In this document: in pieces, positions 22,803 to 34,184 of the stretch | How positions within the stretch are numbered: the stretch's first letter is position 1 | How the letters are laid out: the number at the start of each line of letters is the position of its first letter | Source of the DNA: Pictodentalium vernedei | Lineage: Eukaryota; Mollusca; Scaphopoda; Dentaliida; Dentaliidae | Direction: 5' to 3' | Length of the DNA: 64,000 nt | Assembly: GCA_031216915.1 (NCBI GenBank) | Contig: JAUFNR010000031.1 | Span: forward strand, 267,857 to 331,856 | The notes under the pieces: generated by a model | Database searches by the model: none | What the model was told of the DNA's origin: nothing | The model's input: only the letters and a program-made list of their open reading frames with translations | Translations under genes and position numbers: made by a program

Positions 22803-24988
22803 TTTTTAGCTCAACTTTGACGAAGTCAAATTTGAGCTATTGTCATGGCCCGTCGTCCGTCTGTCCGTCTGGCCGTCTGTCCGTCTGTCCGTACGTCAAC
22901 AATTGGCTATGGCTCGGGCTAGAGGTCGTATTTATGAACCGATCTTTACGAAACTTCTTGTGTACCTTTGTTATGACCCTGGGACGGGAATGAGTGTTTT
23001 TAGGTGTGGTCCGAAATTCAAGATGGCTGCCAGTGGCCATTTTGTACCGATGATGCAAAAATCAGTTTTTTGTACAGAACTTCTGTATGAAAGTTCTGAT
23101 TTGAATAAAGTTTTGTATAAATGTTTAGTACCATGGGATACATCACATATAATACGGGTTTTTTTCTCGTGCGTAAATTATGCAAATTAGACTGACTTTG
23201 ATTTATTTAGTGTTACTTTCAGAGCTGTAATTGCCAAGCTGCTATGGCTCGGGCTAGAGGCCGTATTTATGAACCGATCTTTACGAAACTTCTTGGGTAC
23301 CTTTGTTATGACCGTGGGACGAGAACGAGTGTTTTTGGGTGCGGTCCGAAATTCAAGATGTCTGCCAGCTGCCATTTTGTACCGACGATGCAGAAATCTG
23401 TTTTTTGTACAGAACTTCCATATGAAAGCTCTGATTTGAATAATTTTTTGTATGAATGTTTAGTACCATGGGATACATCACATATAATACGGGTTTTTTT
23501 CTCGTACGTAAATTGTGCAAATTAGACTAATTTTGATGTTTTTTGGGGTTACTTTCAGCACTGTAAGTGCAAATGCCAATACGGCTCGGGCTAGAGGCCG
23601 TATTTATGAACCGATCTTTACGAAACTTCTTGGGTACCTTTGGTATCACCGTGGGACGAGAACGAGTGTTTTGGGGTCCGGTCCGAAATTCAAGATGGCC
23701 GATGGCAGCCATTTTGTACAAAATTAGGTGCAATCAGATTTTTGCACAGAACTTCCATATGAAAGCCCTGATTTGAATAATTTTTGTGTGTGAATGTTTA
23801 GTACCATGGATGCATCACATATAATACGGGTTTTTTTCTCGTGCAGAAATTATGCAAATTAGATGAACTTTGATTTTTTCAGTGCGACTTACACACAGTA
23901 AGTACACATGTCAATACGGCTCAGACTAGAGTCTGTATTTATGAACTGATCTTCACGAAATGTCTTGGGTACCTTTGTTATCACCTTGGGATGAGAACGA
24001 GTGTTTCTGGGTGCGGTCTAAAATTCAAGATGGCTGCTAGTGGCCATTTTGTACCGAAATTAGGTCTAATCAGTTTTTTGTACACAACTTCTATACAGCT
24101 CAAACTAGAGGCCATATTTATGAACCAATCTTTACGAAACTTCTTGGGTACCTTTGTTATCACCGTGGGATGAGAGCGAGTGTTTTTGGGTGTGGTCCGA
24201 AATTCAAGATGGCCACCAGCAGCCATTTTGTACCAAAATTAGTGCAATCAGTCTTTTGTATAGAACTTCTGTATGAAAGTTCTGATTTTAATAAATTTTT
24301 GTATGAATGTTTAGTAACATGGAATACATCACATATTGTAAGGGTTTTTTTTTCGTGCAGAAATTATGCAAATTAGATGAACTTTGATTTATTCAGTGCT
24401 ACTTACACAATGTAAGCACACATGTCAATACGGCTCAGGGTAGAGGCTGTATTTATGAACCGATCTTCACAAAACTTCTTGGGTACCTTTGTTATCTCCT
24501 TGGGATGAGAATGAGTGTTTCTGGGTACGGTCCAAGATTCAAGATGGCTGCCAGTGGCCATTTTGTACCGAAATTAGGTCCAATCAGTTTTTTGTCACAA
24601 GTTCTATACAGCTCGTATTTATGAACTGATCTTCACAAAACTTCTTGAGTACTTTTGTTTTCACCTTGGGACAGGAACGAGTGTGTTTTGGGGTGCCTTT
24701 GTTATCACTGTGCTATGAGAACAAATATTTTGGGGTTCAGTCAGACCCACTCTGGGACTCAAAGATTTTTTCTAGTTCAGCATCTGACTGTCACCCACCT
24801 TTACAATACTTTACCTATACATTTGTTACAGGCAACGGTCAGTATTTTTGTACAGACCGTTACAATACTTTATATGTACCTTTGTTATCAGGTCATTACC
24901 TAGATGTTTGTCATTGCTGTGTCACATACTATACATGTACATGTCTTTGTCTTGACAAGTTGAGCTACAGTGTCATTGACACTTTCAT
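22803..24988 (+). mobile_element. Modular element type A, copy 2 (best preserved)
   Basis: The 5' motif AGCTCAACTT (22808-22817), with local inverse AAATTTGAGCT, is perfectly matched by AAGTTGAGCT at 24957-24966. The end hairpin is AGTGTCATTGACACT. A CGTCCGTCTGTCCG tract precedes diverged core units. Blocks include CTCGGGCTAGAGGC, TTTACGAAACTTCTTGGGTACC and ATACATCACATATAATACGGG. The flanks, AAAATATA and TTTCATAAAGC, are joined in the related sequences at 18441 and 25076 (AAAATATAGTGTTTCATAAAG), giving an empty site. The 60-116-codon open frames inside are repeat-derived. Confidence 0.8.
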
Positions 24989-25150
24989 TTCATAAAGCAG
25001 GGGCATTAGTGTCCTATGGACACATTTGGTGGCCTGCTGTATGGTTTTTTTTTGACTTTGTTAACCACTAAAATATAGTGTTTCATAAAGTGGGGGCATT
25101 AGTGCCCCATGGACACATTTGGTAGCCTGCTGTATTGGTGCTATGGTTTA
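24989..25150 (+). repeat. Two type F 3'-end remnants
   Basis: The first (24989-25040) reads CATAAAGCAGGGGCATTA followed by the intact hairpin GTGTCCtatGGACAC. It is the right flank of type A copy 2, whose left flank (22745-22802) is the matching upstream part. The second (about 25045-25130) repeats the same 3' end with GTGCCCCATGGACAC. Both continue into sequence also found downstream of the first type F element at 19250. Confidence 0.65.
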
Positions 25151-25554
25151 ATAGAGATAAGATAAGATATTACAAATGACTAGAAATTCATGCTTGTCAA
25201 TGGAGGGCAGGGGCATAGCCACCCTTGGCATTCAGGGAGCATCTGTGTTGGCTGTGCCAACTTTTTACTTGTCATTAAGATAGGCAGGTTGATGAGCATT
25301 GCATAGGTCTCGAAGGGCATTTATTGGTGTGTTTTTGATGGGAATTTCCTGAAAAAAATTTCCGGTGACCCTGTGTGACCAGTAGTTTAATTCCTTTCCA
25401 TTTTTCTCTCTTATTTGTTCTAAGGCCCCAAGCTTTGAGGAAAGAGAACATCTGGAAAAAGAAAAAAGTTGTCTGAAAGATTGTATTTGGCAAATATAGT
25501 CAATGTCCAAATCAAAATGATGTGATCAATTTTTTTTTCACATGAAAGTTATAA
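25151..25554. other. Non-coding segment with a type J-like 3' remnant
   Basis: GGCAGGGGCATAGCCACCCTTGGCA near 25205-25229 resembles the 3' end of the type J element (47065-47085). The remainder shows nothing recognisable. Confidence 0.4.
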
Positions 25555-27310
25555 AGATTGCCTATGGGAAATTTTTTAATACTGTTATACCTAAGTCATG
25601 AAACTTGTGAAATAATCTGCTGTAATATTCTGGGTTCCTCATTTCTGTCTTTGTACTAACAATGGTAAATTTAAATAGGGTTCCTGTGGGGCTTTTGGTT
25701 CAAGGAACAGCCTTGAATTTAACTAATGGCCATTCAAGGCTTTGATATTCTGGAAACTGAGCCAGAAGCCTTTAAAAGTGTTGAATGTTCACTAAATAAA
25801 AACATTAACAATGTGCATAATCATAGCTATATAGTTTTTTTATTATACGCAGAATGATAGATTATCGAAGAAATTGTGGTAAGATAGAAATCGTATCCCC
25901 CACTGTGAAGATATAGAAATTTTTGCTTTCATGCTATCAATCAAAATGGTGGCTTTCAAAGCATCACTTCAAGGTGAATACGAGATAAATTAGCACTGGA
26001 AATGATCAATTTGTTCTAAAAACGTATAATGAAAAGTAAATCTAGTGTTTTTGAGTGGATACCTATCATTTCCAGCAGTAATTTAACACATATGCACCTT
26101 GAATTGATGCGTGAAACCTGCTAATCCAAACATGGCCTGAAAGTCTGTACCGGTAATATAAGTTTTTGGTTTGGTCCGTCCTTTCAAAGGACATACCAAA
26201 CAAAACTTATATTACGGACTTTCGGGCCATGTTTGGACTAGAAACCCACTAGCTGAATCAGATTGCAAGACGCTATCTGTTCCGAGTATGAATCAAATCA
26301 CTTTCGCGTATCAATGATTCAATGCTCTGTTTACTTTCATGCATCAGTTCAAGGTTGAAACAAATGAAATTATCAGATTCTTATAAGAAGCGTATAATAA
26401 AAAGAAAATGTAGTGTTTTTGCGTGGATACCGAAAATTATCTCACTTGTGACCGAGATAAATGGTTATTTTCGCTCACGCAAGCGATTGCAAAAAATAAA
26501 TTTTATCTCGGTCACTAATGAGATAATTTTCGGTATCCACTCAAAAACACTAGATATCCTCTATATATGCCAGAGTTCATGAAGCTGTAGTCTCAACTAG
26601 GACCCATCTTTTCACTACCCCCTCCCTCCTTCCACTTCCCTACAAATTACATGTGAGGAGGAGGTAACAACTGGAGCTCTCTAGATAGGATATGTGAAAA
26701 CAAGAGCCTTTAAATTACTTAAATGCAGCCATTGTAGGGCCTTGAAAAATGTTGTAAAATGGCCTTGAATTTTATGAGTCCTTTTTCACATGAATCCTGT
26801 ATAAGTATTACTTTGTTATCCCAATTGCTCAAAAATATCCAAAGGGTTCATTGAAAAATGGATTTCCTAAAAAAAAGTGATGGTAACAGTTTTCTTGACC
26901 TTAATTTATCCATAATTCTACTGCTTATACACAAATCTATTTTGTATTTGTGGGGTGGTTCTTTTGGGTAACTCTGATTGGTGATTTCTGCTTGTGTGAT
27001 TGTGAGTTTGCATCAAACTGGAATCTCTTGAACTCAACTTCACTTGACATTGTGGAAATTTTGCTTGTGATTGATTTGTGGTTTGGAAAGTCTGCCAGTT
27101 ACTGTTTTGTATTTTTTTCTGTTTAGTCCATTGAAATCCACATTTTGAGTCATCAAAGTTGTCTACACACTTAAATGAGTTTGATGGAGTTCTCTTGAGA
27201 GACAGAAATTCTCTTCAAAGTTTCATTTTACCATGATAAGCAAAACGTCATGTTTTACAAATAGACTATACTCACAACTGGGTGGTTATACTAAATATTA
27301 TTACCTTGTA
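25555..27310 (+). repeat. Dispersed repeat E, copy 2, with an inserted block
   Basis: 25555-25845 plus 26556-26900 are collinear with 43415-44047, sharing CAAGGAACAGCCTTGAAT and ATTACTTTGTTATCC. 26900-27310 is collinear with 51000-51280 and 13626-13790 (TTGAAATCCA-TTTTGAGTCATC). The intervening 25846-26555 is absent from the 43-kb copy and is therefore an insertion. No coding signal was seen. Confidence 0.7.
25846..26555. mobile_element. Inserted block with two large palindromes
   Basis: Missing from the orthologous position in repeat E3. It contains an inverted repeat at 26126-26236 (outer arms CCAAACATGGCC and GGCCATGTTTGG) and another at 26411-26552 (outer arms TAGTGTTTTTGCGTGGATACC and its near complement, inner arms near ACCGAGATAAA). 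TAGTGTTTTTGAGTGGATACC also occurs singly near 26042. These look like one or two foldback MITEs, but the outer target duplication is not clear. Confidence 0.55.
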
Positions 27311-28042
27311 GAAATTAGGCCCCACATACTCTGTTTTTATAATTAATGCAAACTTTAAAAAATATAAATTAAATAGTTTATGTCTGATATTTTACCCAAA
27401 GTTAATAAAATTGATAAACTTCCCCCGGAGTGCAAAAAGCTTTGAAATGCTTTAAAGAAGAAAACAAGCAACAATTTGTTATTTGAGTGTCCTTTGTGGT
27501 CACTACAGAGACAGGAATTGCAGAACAAAATAAGCAGGTTTAACATCACATTATATAGTATTCTTTTTGGTGATTTCTATTTGTCAAATTCAGATATTCT
27601 TCAGATTTATCAAGCTTTCCAAGACTCTATTTTGGATTTTCCTTTGAAAAAGGAAAATACATTTGTTATTCTTCGGAATTCTTATTTTTATTTTTATTAT
27701 TTTTATTATTTTTTTTTTCCAACCCTTTAAAAAATCACTAAATCTCCGAAAAAAAACTTTACGATTTTTTTTAAACTTGGGGAACGAGTAGAGCGTCCCA
27801 AAGTATATGCTTGTGTCGCTAAACCGTTCCGGGCTAAATTATCCTATGACCCTCTTTTGGAGCCGGAACGTCCTCCAAAACGCCCGAAATGGTAAAAAAA
27901 TCGAGAGAAAATATTCAACTTTTTGAGTGTTTTGTATCAGGCATTAACCCCAAAATCACCCACCAAAATTTTTCCTCCCAAAACATTTCGGTTCGGACTC
28001 CACGACCAAAAAACGAAAAGTCAGTCTTCGGAATGGTAATTT
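27311..28042. other. AT-rich non-coding segment
   Basis: No gene recognised. Contains a T/A-rich stretch at 27685-27722. The open frames at 27476-27730 (+) and 27355-27549 (-) have no family signature. Confidence 0.4.
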
Positions 28043-30815
28043 GACCTGATTATACTGTACTACAGGAGTGGGTTAAAAACGCCAGTGATTGAGAATGTGT
28101 AGACAATATATAGGTAAAAAGATTCCCCGTAGTTTGGAAGCACAATTATGTTGCGTTTGCCTTCGGGCGGTCGCCAAAAGTACACTCTCGGCCTCTCAAC
28201 GGTCTGTACACCCTCTTTTTGCCATGAGAATTCTCAGAGTTGTTGACTCGTATTAGATTTCCGTGATTGAAATGGCAACATTCACGGTCTCTTTAAACCT
28301 TTCCCCACCCCATTGGAATAGGGTTTTATTTCACTTGGCTTCTGATGGCTGGAGAATTACCACTCCGGTTCGGACTTGGAAAATTTTGAACAAAAATCGG
28401 AAATTTTTTTTTCTGTTTTCTACGCGTTTTAGTCAATTTTGAGACGAAATTTTTTTTTTTTTTTACCTGGAAATTTTTTGGTCCGGTTTGGACTTTGAAA
28501 ATTTTTGAACAAAAACCAAACTTTTTTCTTTCGATCGCCACTTTGACCTGACAAAACTGTACTACGAGATGGGTTAAAGTGGCCGTTATTCAGAATTTGG
28601 ATGTTGAGGATCTTCCACCACCCGTAAAACTATCCGATGCGACTGCCGAACCCCCACCCAACACAAACACTCATTAGTTGGACTCAGCAGACTCTGGCGT
28701 TCAAGCCAGGAAACACGCTGAAAAACATTGATCATTTTGCACCCGGCGACCTCAACTTCAGTGAACGCTGTACATATCGTTACATGGTATTTTATATCCT
28801 AAACTGAAATCGAAAGTAGAACACTGAGAGTCTGTTATTTTTTATGGGCATATGGCTCCAGCTACTCATCCCCTCCCCGTCCTCATTGAATTTGATGACG
28901 GTAGCAATTCCGACGGTATTGCCAAATGTCACAGCCAAATTAGATTTCTGCTGTGTATTGTCACTTTCTTTGTGATTCAAATTTATTTAGAATAAAAAAT
29001 GTGATGGCATTGTATTCGCCTTCGGTTACTTCTTACTGACTTGAATACATTCCACAGGGTTCGCAGAGCAATTTGAACATGTTTGTGTTGGGGCGGGGCG
29101 GGGAGGGGGGTGTTTTTGCCGCGAGCTGCCAACATTAATGCTAGTGGGCTTCCTCCCTGATTATACTGTACTACAGGAGTCGATTAAAAGCGGCGGTGAT
29201 TGAGAATGTGTAGCCCGTATAGAGGTAGAAAGATTCCCCGTAGTTTGGAAGCACAATTTTGTTGCTTTTGGCTTCGGGCGGTCGCTAAAGGTACACTCTC
29301 GGCCTCTGAACGGTCTGTACACCCTCTTTTTGGCATGAGAATACTCGACGTTCTTGACTCGTATAAGGCTTCCGTGATTGAAATGGCAACAGTCACGGTC
29401 TCTTTAAATCTTTCCCCGCCCCATGGGAATAGGGTTTTATTTCACTTGGCTTCTGATGGCTGGAGAACTACCACTCCGGTTTGGACTTGGAAAATTTTCA
29501 ACAAAAATCGGAAAAATTTTTTCGGTTTTCTATGCGCTTTGGTCAATTTTGAGACGAACATTTTTTTTTTTTTACCTGGAAGTTTTTGGTCCGGTCTTCG
29601 GACTGGTACTACGACTTGATTGTACTTTACTACCGGAGTGGGTTAAACGCGGTGGTGATTGAAAATGTGTAGCACGTATATAGCTGAAAAGATTCCCCGA
29701 AGTGTGGAAGCACAATCTTGTTGCATTTGGCTTCGGGCGGTCGCCAAAGATACACTCTTGGCCTCTCAACAGTCCGTACACCCTCTTTTTGGCATGAGAA
29801 TACTCGGCGTTCTTGACGCGTATAAGGTTTCCGTGATTGAAATGGCAACATCCACGGTCTCTTTAAACCTTTCCCCATCCCATGGGAATAGGGTTTTATT
29901 CCACTTGGCTTCTGATGGCTGGAGAACTACCACTTCAGTTCGGACTTGAAAAATTTTGACAAAAATCAGAATCTTTTTTTTTTGGTTTTCTATGCGTTTT
30001 GGTCAATTTTGAGACGAAAAAATTTTTTTTTTTACCTGGAAGTTTTTGGACCGGTCTTCGGACTGGTACTACGACCTTGATTATACTTTACTACAGGAGT
30101 GATTTAAAAGGGGTGGTGATTGAAAATTGTGTAGCCTGTATATAGGTAAAAAAATTCCCCGTAGTGTGGAAGCACAATCTTGTTGAATTTGGCTTCGGGT
30201 GGTCACCAAATGTACACTCTCGGCCTTTCAATGGTCCGTACACCCTCTTTTTGGCATGATAATACTTGGCGTTCTTTACTCGTATAAGGTTTCCGTGATT
30301 GAAATGGCAACATTCACGGTCTCTTTAAACCTTTCCCCATCCCATGGGAATAGGGTTTTATTCCACTTGGCTTCTGGTTGTTGGATAACTACCACTCCGG
30401 TTTGGACTTGGAAAATTTTGAACAAAAATCGGAATCTTTTTTTTGTTTTTTTATGCGTTTTGGTCAATTGTGAGACGAAAAAAAATTTTTTTTTATCTGT
30501 AAATTTTCTGGTCTGGTTGGGACTGAAAATTTTTGATCAAAAACCAAACTTTTTTCTTTTGATCACCACTTTCACCTGACAAAACTGTACTACGAGACGG
30601 GTTAAAGTGGCCGTTATTCAGAATTTGGATGTTGAGGCTCTTCCGCCACCCGTAAAACTATCCGACGCGACTGCCCAACCCCTACCCAACACAAACACCC
30701 ATTAGTTGGACTCTACAACTCGGGCATCCATGCCAGGAAACACGTCTGAAAAACATTGATCAGTTTGCACCCGGTGACCTCAACTTCAGTGATCGCTGTA
30801 CATAATTTGAAATCA
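28043..30815. repeat. Tandem repeat with a period of about 460 bp
   Basis: Matching starts (TTATACTGTACTACAGGAG or close variants) fall at 28050, 29161, 29620 and 30081. Each unit has GGTAGAAAGATTCCCCGTAG, TTCGGGCGGTCGCCAAA, TACACCCTCTTTTTGGCATGAGAAT and GGGAATAGGGTTTTAT, and ends in T-runs after GAGACGAA. A different tail (CTGACAAAACTGTACTACGAG... to about 28790) follows the first unit and recurs at 30573-30815 after the last. Segment 28791-29155 between the two groups is unrelated. Open frames of 60-140 codons run through the units on both strands, but none has a recognisable domain. Confidence 0.75.
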
Positions 30816-31272
30816 AATTTGCAGTAAAACCCGCAGACATTGGAATTTGCGTTTCTTTTAAATATTTAATATTACTTAATCAGTCCTTGAGGACAGAAAA
30901 CCAATTCAAATGATTTGTTGTAAGTTGTAATATATTCAGAAAAATATGCGCTTCTAGATTATATAGGGTAGGCGTTTAATGACATTTTACGTTTTGAGTG
31001 AAAAATCATTGAAACTTGAAGGGTGTCTAATTACAAGAAATATCCCGTCAATTACCTACCTGCAACTACCCATTTGCTTCCTAACATTCTGACATGGAAG
31101 CCAAAAGTAATAGAGCACCACGAAGGCCTGGAATTAGTTGCCGTAGCCAGATTGAGGACTGGGAAATTCTTCCCCCCCCCCCCCCAAAAAAAGGTGGGTG
31201 TGCTGCGACGGTGGCGTACTGCGACCCCAATAAACATCTCTGTTGAAAATTTACACATTCTGTCGGAAAACA
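30816..31272. other. Left flank of DIRS copy 2
   Basis: Apparently low-copy AT-rich sequence with a C-run at about 31172-31184. No gene recognised. Confidence 0.4.
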
Positions 31273-31290
31273 ATTTCTTATCAACCTACT

Positions 31291-31534
31291 CACAATTGTT
31301 TACTACAGGCTTGCACTACAGTGGAAGTCCCTAACTCGGATAAAATACTCTCTATTTTTGTCTTTCCCAAGCAAGTTGGGAAAGAAAAGTGGTGCAAAAG
31401 CACCAATAAAAATAAGCCAAAACTGGGTCGAGTGCAACCGGCGCAGACCCAGTACGGGACGCTCTCTCCCAAGTACAACTCCACGACTTCCGTTGCCAGT
31501 GCGCATATACCGTCTCTAAAGACTCATTCTTTTT
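31291..31534 (+). repeat. Left inverted terminal repeat of DIRS copy 2
   Basis: Nearly identical to the reverse complement of 37525-37769, from CACAATTGTTTACTACAGGC at the outer side to CATTCTTTTT at the inner side. Outside it, 31273-31290 is unique to the left end and is complementary to part of the internal complementary region. Confidence 0.95.
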
Positions 31535-31979
31535 AAAATCCGCTTCGTGTCGAGATGTTTTTGCACGCTTATCAGTGTTCCACCAGCTCGATGTTTGATG
31601 ATTCCTGATTCATTATACCACAGTGTATCCTTTGTATTCTCAGGAACAGTGTTTTATATTCTCTTTTTTCTATTATATGTCCATAATGTATATTTATTTG
31701 CTCTCTCTCGAGTCGCGTGCGAATTTCGCGGGCCACACGGTTCGGACTTAGATTATTTCACAATTATTGTTAATGCTTTTTTTGCAAAATTTTCTAATTG
31801 TGTTAGAGTTAGGTGTCAGCGGGGTACCACTCCTACAGTGTTCCTTCTTTCTGTTGAGAGTAGTCTTCCTGTTGGGTGGTTCCCGGTCGACCGTCTGGGG
31901 TCTTTGTTTCTGTCACCTTTCTCTCTTTGGGGGTGTTCTGTTTTCTGATCTCACCTTCTCTGCTCCTCTCACCTCTTTC

Positions 31980-34184
31980 ATGCCTAGGACAATTCCTTGT
32001 GGGCAGTGTCTGCTGCCTAAGCATGTGGACGATGTACATTCGTCGTGTTCCTCCTGTAATGGGTGTTCGGCCGAGCGGCCGTGTGGTGTCTGTGGAACAT
32101 GGTCTTCCACCTTTTGGGCGTCTGTAAATCGTGTCGTTCGTTCTCGTGGCCGTGCCTCCCGCTCCCGCGGGAAAGGAGAACGTGGTCGTTCGGGGCCTCC
32201 CGAGCCGACTTTGTCTGGTGAGAGTTATTCCTCCTCCGTGGGGGATGTGCAGTCTTTTCCTGTGGTGGATACTGCGGGAGCCGTTGAGTGTTCTGGTGTA
32301 GAGATGCCTGGTTCTGGGACTACGGTCCCCCTCCAGTTGACATCTGAGGCTGTCACTAGGGTTGTGACTCCTCCTTCGGAGCCGAGCCGGTGTGCTCTCT
32401 CCACTATTTCACCAGCCTCAACGACTCTCGACGTATCTACTACTGCTGCTGGTCCGTCTGCTTCATTGTCTGTTTCAGCCGGCCTCGGCTTTTCGCTGCA
32501 GGGGACTGCAGAACTGTCCGATACTGTAGACGTGGGATATCGGCCCCAGCCTTCCCTGACTTCAACTCGGCGAAGTCGGAAGGGGCTGCCGGCAGAGCCC
32601 ATCGCTGTGGTCTCGTCGCCGTCGAGTACCACAGTTGTGTCTTTGGATTCGGATGTTCGTAGTGGAAACACTATGAACTCCGTGGCGTTTCCGTCCACTC
32701 ACTCTGGTCACACGACCAGTTTTGGGGGACCAACGTTTTTTGTGCAGCCTGGACCTTCTGCCCCGCAGAGGTCCGCGGTGACTCTCATGAGTTCTCGCAA
32801 TATTGATCCTCGGGGTGCATTGTACCCCTATACACGTCTGCCTTCAGATGTTTTGGCTGCCGCCCGTCGTCCCGCGTCGGGTGTTTTGGAGGATCGTGAC
32901 CCTTCGCTGGTTAAGAGGGTCAGAGGTGGAGCCACTTTGCCGGTTCGCTCCCCTGTCGAACCGGTCGGTACAGGCAGTGAGCTTAGGGAGGCCCTCTCCT
33001 TACTCACTCAGGTTCTCTCTAAGAGCCTTCCTGTTGCTTCCAGCGAGGCTATGGGTGGTTTCCAGGCGCCTCCTATGGCGCCGCCTCCCGGGATTGGAAA
33101 CAGGCCGGTTTCCGATTCCTCTGGTGTCCCGACACCATGGGAGGCGTCGGCTGGTTTGCCCACGATGGGCTATGTGTCTTCCGACTCTGGGGAGGAGTCC
33201 GACATGCTTGAGGTCGAGGGCCAGCAGTCTTCGGACTTGGGGGCGGCTCTTGACTTTGTGTTTGGGTTTCTGCCTGAGCTCAAACCTGCTAACCAGCCGA
33301 CAGTGTCAGCATGGCCGCGATCATCGGTCGCGCGCCAACAGCCTATGGAGCAACCTGCTTCTGGGCGCCTTCGACCATGCCAGTCGGTACAGGTGGTTGA
33401 GGCTTTTTCAGCATTGGATGCCAAGCTGAATTCCAAGGCTTTGAAGACTTCGTTCTTCACCAGGGTTGACACCTTTTTGCCTCCTGTGCGTTATCGTTCC
33501 TACGATTCCGCCAATCCGTCAGTCTGCCAGACTTTGACGGTTCTGGATCAGGACTCCACTTCCCTCGGGCTTTCCAAGCCCAAGTCTGCCGTCATTCCAA
33601 TGACGACTCTGGAGTCCACGTTGGGCTTATCTAGAGAGATGCTTGGCATGCTTTCTCTCTCAGATCACGTCGTCTCAGCTTTGGCTGCTTATCTGCCTCC
33701 AGATAAGTTTGACGAGGTACAGGCTCCTTTGCGTGTGCTGTCCAAGGCGCTTATGCACCTTACTCACACCCATGCCTGTAACACGGCCAATTTGGAATTA
33801 GTTCGAAGGGACGCTGTGCTGGACACAGGACGATCCCTTCCCAAGGAGCAGCGTGCTACTCTTCGATCTGCTTCTTTGGCAGGTCCGCAACTTTTCCATG
33901 GTTCCGTGTCGACGGTCCGGGATGACGTCCTACGTCATTCCAAAGATCAGCTGCTGTTTCGTCAGCTTGATCAGCCTTCTCGGGGAGGCAAGGGCCGTTC
34001 CAAGCCTAACAAGTACCCTTCTGCTTCCTCTGTGAAGCAAAAGGCTGGTCCTTCTGCCGCCGCCTCTACTTCTTACTCACGGGGTAAAGGTAGGGGTCGG
34101 CAGAATCGAGGGAAGTCTCAGGATTCTTCATTTAGCAGAGGAGGTGGTTTCTCCTCTTGCGGGCCTCGTCGAGGCTCGAAATGA
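31980..34184 (+). CDS. DIRS gag-like protein (ORF1)
   Basis: An intact 734-codon frame from the ATG at 31980. The frame is open further upstream, but the extra 71 residues are hydrophobic and follow the terminal repeat leader, while ATG 31980 begins MPRTIPCGQC, the start of a Cys-rich block. That block has several CxxC pairs within about 35 residues (CGQC, CSSC, CGVC) and may bind zinc or nucleic acid. A long Ser/Thr/Pro-rich, low-complexity middle follows. A conserved C-terminal region (about residues 520-660) has LRVLSKALMHL and NLELVRRDAVL, shared with copy 1. The tail is Gly/Arg/Ser-rich. By position it is the gag-like structural or RNA-binding protein of DIRS elements; the function is inferred. 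It overlaps the ORF2 frame. Confidence 0.85.
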   Translation: MPRTIPCGQCLLPKHVDDVHSSCSSCNGCSAERPCGVCGTWSSTFWASVNRVVRSRGRASRSRGKGERGRSGPPEPTLSGESYSSSVGDVQSFPVVDTAGAVECSGVEMPGSGTTVPLQLTSEAVTRVVTPPSEPSRCALSTISPASTTLDVSTTAAGPSASLSVSAGLGFSLQGTAELSDTVDVGYRPQPSLTSTRRSRKGLPAEPIAVVSSPSSTTVVSLDSDVRSGNTMNSVAFPSTHSGHTTSFGGPTFFVQPGPSAPQRSAVTLMSSRNIDPRGALYPYTRLPSDVLAAARRPASGVLEDRDPSLVKRVRGGATLPVRSPVEPVGTGSELREALSLLTQVLSKSLPVASSEAMGGFQAPPMAPPPGIGNRPVSDSSGVPTPWEASAGLPTMGYVSSDSGEESDMLEVEGQQSSDLGAALDFVFGFLPELKPANQPTVSAWPRSSVARQQPMEQPASGRLRPCQSVQVVEAFSALDAKLNSKALKTSFFTRVDTFLPPVRYRSYDSANPSVCQTLTVLDQDSTSLGLSKPKSAVIPMTTLESTLGLSREMLGMLSLSDHVVSALAAYLPPDKFDEVQAPLRVLSKALMHLTHTHACNTANLELVRRDAVLDTGRSLPKEQRATLRSASLAGPQLFHGSVSTVRDDVLRHSKDQLLFRQLDQPSRGGKGRSKPNKYPSASSVKQKAGPSAAASTSYSRGKGRGRQNRGKSQDSSFSRGGGFSSCGPRRGSK

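Noticed and set aside
29200..29619. 139-codon open frame in the 460-bp repeat
   Set aside because: No domain recognised and it ends in homopolymer-derived residues. Left as an observation on the repeat, not a gene.
31767..31979. Upstream extension of the DIRS gag-like ORF
   Set aside because: The added 71 residues are hydrophobic and low in similarity. The ATG at 31980 starts a Cys-rich block and is the better start.
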